Counted from the stretch's first letter, positions 19,413-27,899 are shown. The stretch: DNA of 49,478 nucleotides from Streptomyces triticisoli (GCF_003270085.1 NZ_QFDQ01000050.1:1-49478), one strand, 5' to 3'. Numbers and translations: made by a program. The notes: generated by a model from the sequence alone, not told the origin.

Positions 19413-20818
19413 GTCCGCCGCAGCCTCCTCCAGACGGCCTTCGCCGCGTTGTGCCCCGACATGCCGTGCACTCCGGGGCCCGGCGGGGTGGCCGAGGAGC
19501 AGATGAAGACGGCCGGGTGCGGGGTGGTGTACGGGAAGAGGGACGGTTTGGGGCGCAGCAGGAGCTGGAGTCCGGAGGTCGCGCCGGAGGCGATGTCGCC
19601 GCCGACGTAGTTGGCGTTGTCGGCGGCGATCTCGGGCGGGCCGGCGGTGGCGCGGGCGAGGACGCGGTCGCGGAAGCCCGGGGCGAAGCGTTCCAGCTGG
19701 CGTTCCACGGCGTCGGTGAGGTCCCCGGTCCAGCCGTTGGGGACGTGGCCGTACACCCAGAAGACCTGCTTGCCGGCCGGGGCGCGGGTGGGGTCGGCGA
19801 CGCCGGGCTGGACCGTGATGAGGAAGGGCCGGTCGGGTGCGCGGCCCTCGCGGGAGGCGGCGCGCAGCGCGGTGCCGATCTCGGCGCTGTCCGCGCCGAT
19901 CTGCACGGTGCCGGCGACGCGGGGTTCCTTCGCGGTCCACGGGACCGGGCCGTCCAGCGCGTAGTCGAGCTTGAAGACGCCGGGACCGTACCGGTAGCCC
20001 TTGTAGTACCGGCCGAGGCCGGCGATGCGGGCCAGGGCGGTGGGCGAGGTGTCGAAGACGTATGCCCGCGCGGGCGGCAGGTCGTCCAGGCGCTTGACCT
20101 CGTAGTCGGTGTGCAGGGCGCCGCCGAGGTCCTTCAGGTACGCGGCGAGGGCGTCGGAGATCGTCTGGGAGCCGCCGCGGGCGACCGGCCAGCCGCGGGC
20201 GTGCGCGGCCAGCGCGAAGACCAGGCCGATCGCGCCGGTGGCGAAGCCGCCGAGGGGGGACATGACGTGGGCGACGAGGCCGGCGAAGAGGGTCCTGGCG
20301 CGCTCGTCGCGGAAGCGGCGCATCAGCCAGGTGGACGGGGGCAGGCCGACCAGGCCGAAGCGGGCGAGGGTGACCGAGTCGCGCGGGAGCGCGGTCGAGG
20401 GCAGCGACATGAAGTCGCGGACCAGGGTGTCCCACCTGGGCAGGAACGGCTCGACCAGCCTGCGGTACGCCCCCGCGTCGCGCGGTCCGAAGGAGGCGGC
20501 CGTCTCGGCGACCGACCGGGACAGCACGGCCGCGGTGCCGTCCGGGAAGGGGTGGGCCATGGGCAGCTCGGCGTGCAGCCACTGAAGGCCGTAGCGCTCC
20601 AGGGGCAGGGCGCGGAACGCGGGCGAGTTGATGCCGAGGGGGTGCGCGGCGGAGCACGGGTCGTGCCGGAAGCCGGGCAGGGTGAGCTCCTCGGTGCGGG
20701 CGCCGCCGCCGATGGTGTCGCGCGCCTCGAACACGGCCACGGAGAAGCCGCGGCGGGCGAGCTCCACGGCAGCCGTCAGTCCGTTCGGCCCCGCACCCAC
20801 CACAACCGCATCGAGCAT
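19409..20818 (-). CDS. FAD-dependent oxidoreductase, phytoene-desaturase-like
   Basis: About 469 residues. The N-terminus holds the FAD-binding Rossmann motif [18 protein letters not shown], followed by the acidic strand [17 protein letters not shown] and [16 protein letters not shown]. The C-terminus has the second FAD-binding signature [23 protein letters not shown]. This is the CrtI-like family (also including pyridine nucleotide-disulfide oxidoreductase domain proteins of the PYROXD2 type); carotenoid desaturation is not implied, because no other carotenoid gene is present. ATG at 20818 has GAAGG eight bases upstream; GTG at 20827 is an alternative. It heads a two-gene operon with the macrodomain gene. 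Confidence 0.85.
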   Translation of the reverse strand: MLDAVVVGAGPNGLTAAVELARRGFSVAVFEARDTIGGGARTEELTLPGFRHDPCSAAHPLGINSPAFRALPLERYGLQWLHAELPMAHPFPDGTAAVLSRSVAETAASFGPRDAGAYRRLVEPFLPRWDTLVRDFMSLPSTALPRDSVTLARFGLVGLPPSTWLMRRFRDERARTLFAGLVAHVMSPLGGFATGAIGLVFALAAHARGWPVARGGSQTISDALAAYLKDLGGALHTDYEVKRLDDLPPARAYVFDTSPTALARIAGLGRYYKGYRYGPGVFKLDYALDGPVPWTAKEPRVAGTVQIGADSAEIGTALRAASREGRAPDRPFLITVQPGVADPTRAPAGKQVFWVYGHVPNGWTGDLTDAVERQLERFAPGFRDRVLARATAGPPEIAADNANYVGGDIASGATSGLQLLLRPKPSLFPYTTPHPAVFICSSATPPGPGVHGMSGHNAAKAVWRRLRRT

Positions 20819-20867
20819 CGACGGCACCTTCGGACCCCCTCGTCAGCCGATGGCCACTCAGGGTCAG

Positions 20868-21258
20868 GATATGCCGGGGACCGACACACCGGGGGCCGGG
20901 CGGCGGGGCTCAGGGCGGCCGGGGCGGGCGACCGGGGTCCTGGCGCCGAGGGGCGGGGGCCGGCGCCCAGGGGGCTCAGGACGACCGCGGGCCTGGCGCC
21001 GAGGGCGGGGCCGGTGCCCAAGGGGGGTTCAGGGGGGCGGACGCCGACCCAGGAATCAGGCATTCTGCGCGAAGGAGACCGGGCCGGAAGCGCCGGGCGG
21101 GAGCCAGGCCGGAGGTATCAGCGTCCTGGGCGTCGGCGTCCTGGCACCGGCCCCCTGGCGCCGGGGCCAGGCGGCCGATGCCGCGTGGCTGCGGGGGCGC
21201 GGAGCCAGGGGCGGAGGGCGTCGCCGGGAAGGCCGGCTCAGGGTGCCGGGGCCGGATG
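20868..21258. repeat. Low-complexity GC-rich degenerate repeats
   Basis: A ~390-base stretch without a credible gene. It contains imperfect repeats of about 50 bases that start with CCTGGCGCCGAGG (at about 20940 and 20994) and numerous CCTGGC/GCCAGG and GGCGCC self-complementary words, for example CTGGCGCCGGGGCCAGG near 21155. Long open frames across it have repetitive, non-protein-like translations. It separates the FAD-oxidoreductase gene from the phosphatase gene and may serve as a terminator; its origin by local duplication is likely. Confidence 0.5.
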
Positions 21259-22155
21259 TCACGCTCCAGGGTGGGAGGCGCGGTCCTCCGGGCCGGACAG
21301 CAGTCCGGTCACCCGCCGTGCCGTCGCCGCGTCCCGTGCCGTCGTGAACGGCAGGGGGTTGTTGCCCGTGATGCGGAACGGGCCGCCGGCCAGGGTCAGG
21401 TGGGCGCCGCCGGCCTCCTCGACCAGCAGCAGGCCCGCCGCATGGTCCCAGGCCGCTTCCCAGGAGAAGGCCGTGGCGTCCAGCCGGCCGCGGGCGACGG
21501 CGAGATACTCGAGGCCCGCCGAGCCGCAGGCGCGCGGTGCGACGCCGTCCGTCCAGAGGCCGAGCAGGGCGTGCTTCTGCTCGTCGGTCGTGTAGTCCGG
21601 GTGGGACGTGGCGACTTCGAGGGGCCGGCCCGGCTCGGGAGCGCCGGAGCGCAGGGACGCACCGTCGAGGAAGGCGCCCTGACCTCGTACCGCCGTGGCG
21701 AGTTGGTCGCGTGCCGGTGCGTACGTCCAGGAGGCCAGTACGACTCCCCGGTGGGCGAGCGCGACCAGGGTGCAGAAGCCGGGATCGCCGTGCACGAACT
21801 GCCGTGTGCCGTCCACGGGGTCGACGATCCAGACGGGGGCGTCGCCCCGTAGCGCCTCGTAGACCACCGGATTGTCGTGCACCGCCTCCTCGCCGACCAC
21901 GACGGAGCCGGGCAGCAGGGCGCCGAGGGCGTCCGTGAGGTACAGCTCGGCCAGCCGGTCGGCGTCCGTCACCAGGTCGTGCGGTCCGGACTTCCGGTCC
22001 ACCTCGTGCTCCGCCAGTCTGCGGAAACGAGGCATGATCTCGGCCGCGGCCGCCTTGCGGACCGCCTCCTCCACGTCGGCCGAGTGACGTGCGACAAACT
22101 CTCCGACAAGTGCTTCGCTCAGGGGGGACTCCCAGGTGTCCATCTCTTCGATCAT
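21259..22155 (-). CDS. Inositol monophosphatase family phosphatase
   Basis: A 298-residue magnesium-dependent phosphatase of the IMPase superfamily (inositol-1-phosphate, fructose-1,6-bisphosphate, histidinol-phosphate or 3'-phosphoadenosine phosphatases). Metal-site motifs in order: KSGPHDLVTDADRLAE, VVVGEEAVHD, WIVDPVDGTRQFVHGDP (the DPxDGT core) and FSWEAAWDHAAGLLLVEEAGG (the WDxAAG motif). The start at 22155 gives MIEEMDTWESP; ATG at 22143 is possible. In actinomycetes a member of this family serves as histidinol-phosphatase HisN, but nothing here settles the substrate. The gene is followed by the repeat-rich gap. Confidence 0.88.
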   Translation of the reverse strand: MIEEMDTWESPLSEALVGEFVARHSADVEEAVRKAAAAEIMPRFRRLAEHEVDRKSGPHDLVTDADRLAELYLTDALGALLPGSVVVGEEAVHDNPVVYEALRGDAPVWIVDPVDGTRQFVHGDPGFCTLVALAHRGVVLASWTYAPARDQLATAVRGQGAFLDGASLRSGAPEPGRPLEVATSHPDYTTDEQKHALLGLWTDGVAPRACGSAGLEYLAVARGRLDATAFSWEAAWDHAAGLLLVEEAGGAHLTLAGGPFRITGNNPLPFTTARDAATARRVTGLLSGPEDRASHPGA

Positions 22156-22292
22156 GCCTCCATGAGAACATGCCGCACTGACATTCCACTCCGGGCCGGT
22201 GCACTCCGGGTGGAATCGGCGTGAACAGACCTCAGGCGCAGAAGGCGCAGAAGACGTAGAGGGCACAGAAGACGCGGAAGGCACAGAGCACG

Positions 22293-24122
22293 TCACCGGC
22301 CGACCGCGTACCCCTGCATCCCCCGCGGGTTCGCGGCCGCCGACAGGATGCCCGTCCGCGGGTCCCGGGCGACCGCACAGAGGCGGCCCTCGGACCACGG
22401 GTGGCCGACGGTCACGGCGTGGCCGCGGCGCCGCAGCTCCTGGACGACCTCCGCGTCCATGCGGGACTCCACGGTGACGCTCCCCGGGCGCATCCCGCGC
22501 GGGTAGAAGGAGCCGGGGAAGCTGTCGTTGTGCCAGCTGGGAGCGTCGATGGCGCCCTGGAGGTCCAGGCCGCCGCGGACGCCGGCGCGCAGGGCGACCG
22601 CGAGGAAGAAGTGCAGCTGCCACTGGTCCTGCTGGTCCCCTCCGGGCGTGCCGAACGCCATGACGGGCACCCCGTCGCGCAGCGCGATCGAGGGGGTGAG
22701 GGTGGTGCGCGGGCGGCGGCCCGGTGTGAGTGAGTTGGGCAGGCCCTCCTCCAGCCAGGTCATCTGCAGCCGGGTACCGAGCGGGAAGCCCAGTTCGGGC
22801 ACGACCGGGTTGGACTGCAGCCAGCCGCCGCTGGGGGTGGCGGCGACCATGTTGCCCCAGCGGTCGACGACGTCGATGTGGCAGGTGTCCCCGCGCGTGC
22901 CGCCGTCGGCGGCCACCTCGGGTTCGCCCGGCACCGGGGACGCAGGACTCTTGGCGACCGTCGGTTCGCCGATGCCCGGCAGCCCGTACTCCCCCTCGTC
23001 GGTGGCCATCGCGTGCGCGTGCGTGCTCAGCCGGGGGACGCGCCCGCCGGGGCTGCCGGGCCGCAGCTCGTACGAGGCCTCCTCCCCGACCAGCTTGCGC
23101 CGCCCGGCGTTGTACTCGGCCGACAGCAGCTCGGCCAGCGGCACCTCGGCGGCGTCCCCGTACCAGGCCTCCCGGTCGGCCATGGCGAGCTTGCAGCCCT
23201 CGATCAGCAGGTGGACATAGTCGGCGGAGCCGTACGGGGGCAGCTCGGGCGGGAGCAGGGCGAGCTGCTGCAGCAGCACCGGTCCCTGGCTCCAGGGGCC
23301 GGCCTTGCACACGGTCCAGCCCTCCCAGTCGTACGTCACCGGGGTCTCGTAGGTCGCGGACCAGGCGGCGAGGTCGGCGGCGATGAGGGTGCCGGTGTGC
23401 CGTTCGCCGCTGGTGTCCAGCGTGGGCCGCCCGGCCTGCCGGACCAGCGCCTCGGCGATGAAACCGGTACTCCACACCTCCCGCGCGGCCTCGATCCGCG
23501 CCTCCCGGTCCCCCGTACCCGCGGTCTCGGCGAGCAGCCGCTTCCAGGTGGCGGCGAGCGCGGGGTTGCGCAGCAGCGCGCCGGGGCGGGGCGAGTGTCC
23601 GCCGGGCAGGTAGACCTCGGCGGACGAGGGCCACTCGGTCTCGAACAGCCTCCGCACGGTCTCGACGGTCTCGCCGACGCGTTCCACGGGCGCGTGCCCG
23701 TGCTCGGCGTACCCGATGGCGTACTTCAGGACGTCGGCGAGGGACTTCGTGCCGTGGTCGCGCAGCAGGACCATCCACGCGTCGAACGCGCCCGGCACCG
23801 CGGCGGCCAGCGGTCCGGTGCCGGGCACCAGCTCCAGCCCGAGCGCCCGGTAGTGCGCGACCGTCGCCCCGGCCGGTGCGACGCCCTGCCCGCACAGCAC
23901 CCGCACCTCGCCGCCCGCGGGAGCGACCAGGATCGGCACCTCCCCGGCGGGCCCGTTCAGGTGCGGCTCCACGACGTGCAGCACGAAGGCCCCGGCCACG
24001 GCCGCGTCGTAGGCGTTGCCGCCGTCCTCCAGCACCGCCATCGCGGACTGCGAGGCCAGCCAGTGGGTGGAGGACACCATGCCGAAGGTGCCCTGGAGGG
24101 TGGGTCGCGTGGTGAACCGCAT
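22293..24122 (-). CDS. Gamma-glutamyltransferase family protein, no signal peptide
   Basis: A 609-residue N-terminal-nucleophile hydrolase related to gamma-glutamyltransferase. Seen: the start region GTFGMVSSTHWLASQSAM, LEDGGNAYDAAVA, and the predicted autocleavage and nucleophile threonine in RGDTCHIDVVDRWGNMVAATPSGGW (Thr-Cys-His-Ile-Asp). The C-terminal part has FGTPGGDQQDQWQLHF. Unlike classic GGT it has no signal peptide and so is probably cytoplasmic; its substrate may be another gamma-glutamyl or amide compound. The RBS is GAGGTGAG directly before the ATG. It is preceded by a structured element at 24175-24266, which suggests control through the transcript leader. A second, secreted GGT is at 40855-42666. 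Confidence 0.88.
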   Translation of the reverse strand: MRFTTRPTLQGTFGMVSSTHWLASQSAMAVLEDGGNAYDAAVAGAFVLHVVEPHLNGPAGEVPILVAPAGGEVRVLCGQGVAPAGATVAHYRALGLELVPGTGPLAAAVPGAFDAWMVLLRDHGTKSLADVLKYAIGYAEHGHAPVERVGETVETVRRLFETEWPSSAEVYLPGGHSPRPGALLRNPALAATWKRLLAETAGTGDREARIEAAREVWSTGFIAEALVRQAGRPTLDTSGERHTGTLIAADLAAWSATYETPVTYDWEGWTVCKAGPWSQGPVLLQQLALLPPELPPYGSADYVHLLIEGCKLAMADREAWYGDAAEVPLAELLSAEYNAGRRKLVGEEASYELRPGSPGGRVPRLSTHAHAMATDEGEYGLPGIGEPTVAKSPASPVPGEPEVAADGGTRGDTCHIDVVDRWGNMVAATPSGGWLQSNPVVPELGFPLGTRLQMTWLEEGLPNSLTPGRRPRTTLTPSIALRDGVPVMAFGTPGGDQQDQWQLHFFLAVALRAGVRGGLDLQGAIDAPSWHNDSFPGSFYPRGMRPGSVTVESRMDAEVVQELRRRGHAVTVGHPWSEGRLCAVARDPRTGILSAAANPRGMQGYAVGR

Positions 24123-24174
24123 CTCTCACCTCGGTATGTGCGCGTGCCGACGGCCTCGCCGATCCTCCCCACCT

Positions 24175-24266
24175 GCGCTGGGGAGAATCCGGGGAGTTTC
24201 AGCTTGACTTCGCTCGACCTGGATCAGGCAGCAGGCTACCGATCTGATGTGCTCTCACCCCAGCGC
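24175..24266 (-). ncRNA. Candidate structured RNA / riboswitch-like leader
   Basis: A 92-base element whose ends form a perfect 9-bp stem: GCGCTGGGG (24175-24183) and CCCCAGCGC (24258-24266). Read on the minus strand, inside this are a hairpin GAUCGGUAG-CCUG-CUGCCUGAUC with one bulged U, then a segment containing GAGCGAAGUC and GCUGAAACUCCCCGG. The strand GGGGUGAGAG next to the closing stem could pair with either the internal CUCCCC or the terminal CUCCCCAGCGC, so alternative folds are possible. It ends 52 bases before the GGT-like start, the right place for a cis-acting leader. The sequence does not match the TPP, SAM, cobalamin, FMN, glycine or lysine cores I checked by eye. Strand assignment rests on the downstream gene. 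Confidence 0.5.
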
Positions 24267-24584
24267 CCTACCGGCCGATGCCCCCCACCAAGCGCTTGAC
24301 TAGCCGCACCACCCGACGGGGCGCGATCTCCCGGGGAGACTCACGACACCCATCCTGCTGAAAGCGTGAGCACCCGGCAGGTGAATGCCACTCACGCGCT
24401 CAGATGAGCGGCATATGAACACTGGAGGCCGGGATGCTCCCGCCTTCGCCGAAGTGATGTCCCGACTGCGCGTTCCCTCCTCCGAGGACGACCTCGGACC
24501 AGGCCGGACGTGGTCCACGGGTGCGCCGTCACATCCACCGGAAAACAGTATCCATGGACATGGTAGCCATGTACCTTATTCGGC
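24267..24584. promoter_or_regulatory. Divergent intergenic region with palindromic operator (24558-24572)
   Basis: About 320 bases between the divergent GGT-like and MarR genes. The palindrome ACATGG-TAG-CCATGT (24558-24572) has 6-bp perfect arms and lies 12 bases before the MarR start, a typical autoregulatory MarR operator position. The bases after it (CCTTATTC) resemble a -10 box, and there is no ribosome-binding site, so the mRNA may be leaderless. A second inverted repeat, GCGTGAG...CTCACGC (about 24363-24397), could be a terminator or operator. A small open frame at 24385-24588 has no recognisable product. Confidence 0.5.
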
Positions 24585-25079
24585 ATGAGCGAGAGTTCAC
24601 TGGGCCCCGCTCCCGGCTTCCTGGTATGGCGGCTCGCCAACAAGTGGCGCGTCGCGGTCGATCGCGCGGTGGCTCCGCTGGGCCTCACCCACGCGCAGTA
24701 CTCACTGGTCGCGTCGCTGCACGGCATGCAGCGCGCCGGTGAACGGCCCAGCCAGCGCCGACTCGCCGACCACACCGGCCTGGAGGCGCTGTACGTCTCG
24801 AAGCTGGCGCGCGCGCTGGAGTCGGCCGGCCTGGTCGAGCGCACCCGCGATCCCCGCGACCCGCGCGCCGTACAGCTCGCCCTCACCGAGCAGGGCCAGA
24901 CCGTCACGCGGCAGGCCATCGCGGTGGTCCAGGAACTGCTTCAGCAGTTGCTGGAGCCACTCGGCGGCCTCGATGCCCCGCGGACGCGCGCGTTCACCGA
25001 CGAGCTGACGACCCTGCTCGACACACCTCTCGCTCCATCCGTACTGAACGACGAGAGCACCCAGGGGACGACACCTTGA
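24585..25079 (+). CDS. MarR family transcriptional regulator
   Basis: A 164-residue winged-helix repressor of the MarR family. Seen: LVWRLANKWRVAVDRAVAPLGL, LTHAQYSLVASLHGM, RRLADHTGLEALYVSKLARALES (recognition helix region), and the wing GLVERTRDPRDPRAVQLALTEQG followed by the C-terminal dimer helix. It probably binds the palindrome just upstream of its own start. Its TGA stop overlaps the TTG start of the next gene (TTGA), so the two proteins are co-translated. No catalytic or transport gene follows in the operon, so its inducer is unknown. Confidence 0.9.
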   Translation: MSESSLGPAPGFLVWRLANKWRVAVDRAVAPLGLTHAQYSLVASLHGMQRAGERPSQRRLADHTGLEALYVSKLARALESAGLVERTRDPRDPRAVQLALTEQGQTVTRQAIAVVQELLQQLLEPLGGLDAPRTRAFTDELTTLLDTPLAPSVLNDESTQGTTP

Positions 25080-25534
25080 CCACCACTGCATCCACCACCA
25101 CCGCACCCGTCGCCGACGCCCGCGCCCTCGGCCTGGCCCACTACGCTGCCCGCGGCGTCCTGGAGCACGTCCTGGCCCGGCACGGCACCACGTTCCAGCA
25201 GCAGATCGCCCTGCGCGCCGCCGTCACCGCCGGCGCCCCGCAGACGCCGGACGATCTCGTCACCCAGGTCCGGGGCTCCCTCAAGGCCGATCCGGCCGAC
25301 ATCCGCGCCACTCTCGACGAGCTGCTGGCCAAGCAATTGCTCGTCGCGGACGGCGCGCACCTTCGTCCCACGGACGCAGGGCGCGAGCTGGTCGCCGCCG
25401 TCGGCGCGGAGACCGCCCCCATCACCGCCCGCATCTGGGGCGGGATACCCGCCGAGGACCTGGCCGCCGCCGGTCGCGTCCTCGCCCTGGTCACCGAGCG
25501 CGCCAACGCGGAACTCTCGGCACTGACCACCTGA
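25076..25534 (+). CDS. Second MarR-like winged-helix protein
   Basis: A 152-residue protein starting at TTG 25076, overlapping the stop of the MarR gene. After a Thr-rich N-terminus it reads ALGLAHYAARGVLEHVLARHGTTFQQQ, matching the dimerisation helix plus first helix of MarR-type proteins, then DDLVTQVRGSLKADPADIRATLDELLAKQLL and LRPTDAGRELVAAV as a winged-helix core, and a helical C-terminus (AGRVLALVTERANAEL). It is weakly conserved compared with the first gene. The arrangement suggests a heterodimeric regulator or a co-regulator; this is inference. Confidence 0.7.
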   Translation: MTTTASTTTAPVADARALGLAHYAARGVLEHVLARHGTTFQQQIALRAAVTAGAPQTPDDLVTQVRGSLKADPADIRATLDELLAKQLLVADGAHLRPTDAGRELVAAVGAETAPITARIWGGIPAEDLAAAGRVLALVTERANAELSALTT

Positions 25535-25554
25535 CCGCCCGACCGCCCGACCAT

Positions 25555-25830
25555 CCGACCGGCTGATCGGATCGCGTACCTGGTCGCGGTGGACGTCGCG
25601 GTCGCAGCCACGGTCGGTGAACAGCGAATCCGGCTTGCGGCGGAGCCGTCCGACCCGGCCGCGGACCGGCGGAACCGCGTCGAGCAGGGCAGCAACTGGA
25701 TGCCGTCGTTGCGGTTGCCACCGCTCAGCAGGACCGCGACCGGGAAGGGGCCCTGCCCGCCGGTGAGCAGGTCGCGTTCCGAGCCGGCCCAGCCCCGGTC
25801 GGCCGGCCCCGCCACAAGCCGGACGGCGGC
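25555..25830 (-). pseudogene. Degraded IS5-type transposase remnant
   Basis: Two minus-strand frames together resemble the middle and end of a DDE transposase of the IS5 type common in Streptomyces: GPFPVAVLLSGGNRNDGIQLLP in one frame, then DAVPPVRGRVGRLRRKPDS and LFTDRGCDRDVHRDQ in the next, corresponding to the usual ADRGYDHDKYR catalytic region. At least one frameshift separates them (near 25680), and the start and end of the gene are missing. The element cannot move on its own. No terminal repeats were identified. Confidence 0.72.
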
Positions 25831-25899
25831 ACTTCGGGCATCACACCCCGTGGAGTCCGAGGTCGTACACGTCGCCGGAGAACCGGCGAGCCCTCCGGG

Positions 25900-26328
25900 T
25901 CACAGCGACGCGTTCACGGATGGACCCGGCTGCTGCTCCTGCTGCCCGTGCTGAGCGGCGACAGCCTTCAGATCGCACCACACGGTCTTGCTGCCGGACC
26001 CCTGGGTCACGCCCCACCGCAGGGTCAGCGCGTCGAGCAGCGCGAGCCCCCGGCCCGACTCGGCGTCGGCGGTGACCGCCTCGCACAGGACGGGCAGGGC
26101 ACGCGGGTCGGGGTCGGTGACCTCCAGCCGCGTACGAGCCCCGTCGCACACGACGCGGACGGTGAGGGGAACGCCCTCGCCGAGGTGGCGGACCACGTTG
26201 GTGACGAGTTCGCTCGCGCAGAGCTGCAGGTCTGCGCACGGGGCGCCCATGTAGTCACGGAGCGCGCGGCGCACACCGGACACGGCGGCCCGGGTGGCGA
26301 GCAACTCCAGTGTCAAGGGCGGTCGCAT
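25900..26328 (-). CDS. HATPase (anti-sigma-factor-like) ATP-binding protein
   Basis: A 142-residue protein with a GHKL-type ATP-binding fold of the RsbW/SpoIIAB type common in Streptomyces. The N box is LCASELVTNVVRH (about residues 38-50); a second ATP-site motif is LEVTDPDPRALP and the glycine-rich lid ESGRGLALLDALTLRWG. Such proteins may act as serine kinases or as nucleotide-binding partners in regulation of morphology and antibiotic production. The start ATG at 26328 overlaps the stop of the small gene upstream by one base. Divergent from an XRE/DUF397 pair, the usual setting of this family. Confidence 0.88.
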   Translation of the reverse strand: MRPPLTLELLATRAAVSGVRRALRDYMGAPCADLQLCASELVTNVVRHLGEGVPLTVRVVCDGARTRLEVTDPDPRALPVLCEAVTADAESGRGLALLDALTLRWGVTQGSGSKTVWCDLKAVAAQHGQQEQQPGPSVNASL

Positions 26329-26531
26329 CACTCGGCTCCCTTGCGCAGGGCGGCGGTCAGGGCCTGGGCGGTGAGCATGTTGCAGTTGCCGAGCGCGATC
26401 AGCAGCCGGGTCGGGCAGCGGGCGGCGAAGGTCGGCAGGTCGACGCCGAGGGACGGGAGCGTGATGCCGTGCGCGGCGAGCGCGGCCCGCAGCTCCTCGA
26501 CGCAGGCGTCGGCTTCGGAGGGGTCGTACAT
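26328..26531 (-). CDS. Small conserved Streptomyces protein upstream of HATPase
   Basis: About 67 residues from ATG 26531 (MYDPSEADACVEELRAAL); a GTG at 26576 would add 15 residues, and GGAAGG is near both. It reads HGITLPSLGVDLPTFAARCP and LIALGNCNMLTAQALTAAL, matching a small family of unknown function that regularly stands with HATPase/XRE/DUF397 genes in Streptomyces. No catalytic motif or membrane segment is seen. Co-translated with the downstream HATPase gene. Confidence 0.72.
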   Translation of the reverse strand: MYDPSEADACVEELRAALAAHGITLPSLGVDLPTFAARCPTRLLIALGNCNMLTAQALTAALRKGAE

Positions 26532-26710
26532 GGGCGAGTTCACACCTTCCAGTGCTCTGTGTGACGAATCGCTCACACAATGACGCGGAGCTGCCTAGCG
26601 TGGAAGAGGTTCAGAACCCCGGCTCTGAACTGCACGTATGTGCCGCGCAGTTGGTACGGACGCGGGAAATGCCGGGCAGCGGGCGGTAACGGCACCGAGG
26701 ACGGTGAACG

Positions 26711-27564
26711 ATGGGGCAACGCAAGGACATCGACGGCTCGACGGGCGTCCCGACCTTCTACGGCAGCGAGTTGCGGTGGAAACGGGAGGAGGCCGGGCTC
26801 ACCCTCCAGCAGCTGGTCGAGGGCAGCTTCTACGGACCGAGTCACCTCAGCGAGATCGAACGCGGCACGCGCCGCATGCCGGCGGAGCTGGCCGCGCACG
26901 TGGACAAGATGCTGGGCACGGACGGCTTCTTCAAGCGCCGCTGCGAGGACGTACGGAGGGCGAAACGACGGGGATGCGCAAGCTACTTCGAGCGCGTACT
27001 GGAGGCCGAGAAGCACGCGGAGACCATCGAGGAGTGGTGTCCGACTCTGATCCCGGGCCTGCTCCAGACGAATGCCTACGCGCGAGCCGTGGTGCGGGCG
27101 GCGCATCCGCTGGCCCCGGACGACGAGGTGGAGGAGAAGGTCACCGCCCGGCTGGCACGGGCCCGCCTCTTCGAGGACGACCACAAGACCCCGGAGTACT
27201 GGGCCATCCTGCCCGAGTCACTGCTGCGACAGCCGGTCCTTCCCCCGGGACAGATGGCCGACCAGCTTGAACACATCGCGGCCCTGGCGCACCGCCGCCG
27301 GATCGTTCCCCAGATCCTTCCGTGGAACTGTGGCCCGCACCCCTGATGCTGGGTACGGCCATGGTCATGACCTTCCCCGACGCCCCGCCCCTGGTCTACA
27401 CGGAGGCACAGTACAGCGGAGACACCATCGACGATCCGGCCCTCGTGAAGCAGTACCGCAAGGCATACGATCGGCTCAGGGCCGCCGCACTGCCACCGGA
27501 GGCGTCCCTCGCCCTGATCGAGGAAGCGGCTGAGGAATACCGAAATGGCAAACTACGCGATTGA
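26711..27564 (+). pseudogene. XRE/DUF5753 regulator split by a frameshift
   Basis: The first part (26711-27346) gives an XRE helix-turn-helix, ELRWKREEAGLTLQQLVEGS and SHLSEIERGTRRMP, followed by most of a DUF5753 domain (IPGLLQTNAYARAVVRAAHP, EDDHKTPEYWAILPESLLRQPV). It stops at 27346 just after RIVPQILPWNCGPHP. The rest of the domain continues in the -1 frame from about 27340: LMLGTAMVMTFPDAPPLVYTE to the end YRNGKLRD at 27564. The break lies in GCACCCCTGATG, so one missing base (for example in the C run) explains it. This may be real inactivation, a sequencing error or, less likely, programmed frameshifting. It is normally a partner of DUF397 proteins in developmental regulation. Confidence 0.85.
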
Positions 27565-27823
27565 CTTGAACAACGCTGTCTGGCGCAAGAGCAGCTACAG
27601 CAACGGCGACGGCGGCAACTGCGTGGAGGTCGCCGAAGCCTTCCCCGACGTGACCGCGTGGCGCAAGAGCACGTACAGCAACGGGGACGGCGGCGACTGC
27701 GTCGAGGTCTGCGACGCGCACCCCGGCGTCGTTCCCGTCCGCGACTCCAAGGTCCCCCACGGTCCGGTCCTCACCGTTCCGGCCCTGGCGTGGACCGCCT
27801 TCGTCACCTTCCTCAAGGACTAG
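27545..27823 (+). CDS. DUF397 protein with a duplicated domain core
   Basis: A 92-residue member of the DUF397 family, small proteins that act with XRE/DUF5753 regulators in Streptomyces. The signature appears twice: WRKSSYSNGDGGNCVEVAEA (about residues 13-32) and WRKSTYSNGDGGDCVEVCDA (about 39-58), after which comes the usual RDSKVPHGPVLTVPALAWTAFV. A normal DUF397 protein has one copy, so the first half has been duplicated. The start overlaps the end of the regulator's second frame by 20 bases, as in intact pairs. Confidence 0.9.
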   Translation: MANYAIDLNNAVWRKSSYSNGDGGNCVEVAEAFPDVTAWRKSTYSNGDGGDCVEVCDAHPGVVPVRDSKVPHGPVLTVPALAWTAFVTFLKD

Positions 27824-27899
27824 GAACAGGCCGCGTCGGCGCCCAGCTCCGCCAGGACATAAACGGCAAATGGCATGTCAGAAGCGGGTTGCCGTGACC

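Noticed and set aside
19409..20818. Carotenoid biosynthesis cluster because of the CrtI-like protein
   Set aside because: No phytoene synthase, cyclase or geranylgeranyl-diphosphate synthase is nearby; the family has many other members.
20776..21347. Genes in the GC-rich repeat area
   Set aside because: All open frames are repetitive (R/G/P-rich) and have no ribosome-binding site or conserved motif.
24175..24266. TPP (thiamine pyrophosphate) riboswitch
   Set aside because: One segment (CCUGAUCCAGG followed by GCGAAG) looks like the 3' half of the TPP aptamer, but the CUGAGA motif and the expected spacing are missing, and the downstream gene is not a thiamine gene.
24385..24588. 67-residue plus-strand frame upstream of the MarR gene
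   Set aside because: No ribosome-binding site, runs into the operator region, and the sequence has no recognisable motif.
25589..25954. 121-residue plus-strand frame over the transposase remnant
   Set aside because: It is antisense to recognisable transposase motifs and has a low-complexity cysteine-rich end.
27322..27564. Separate 80-residue gene after the XRE gene
   Set aside because: Its sequence is the missing C-terminal end of the DUF5753 domain in another frame and is better explained as a frameshift.
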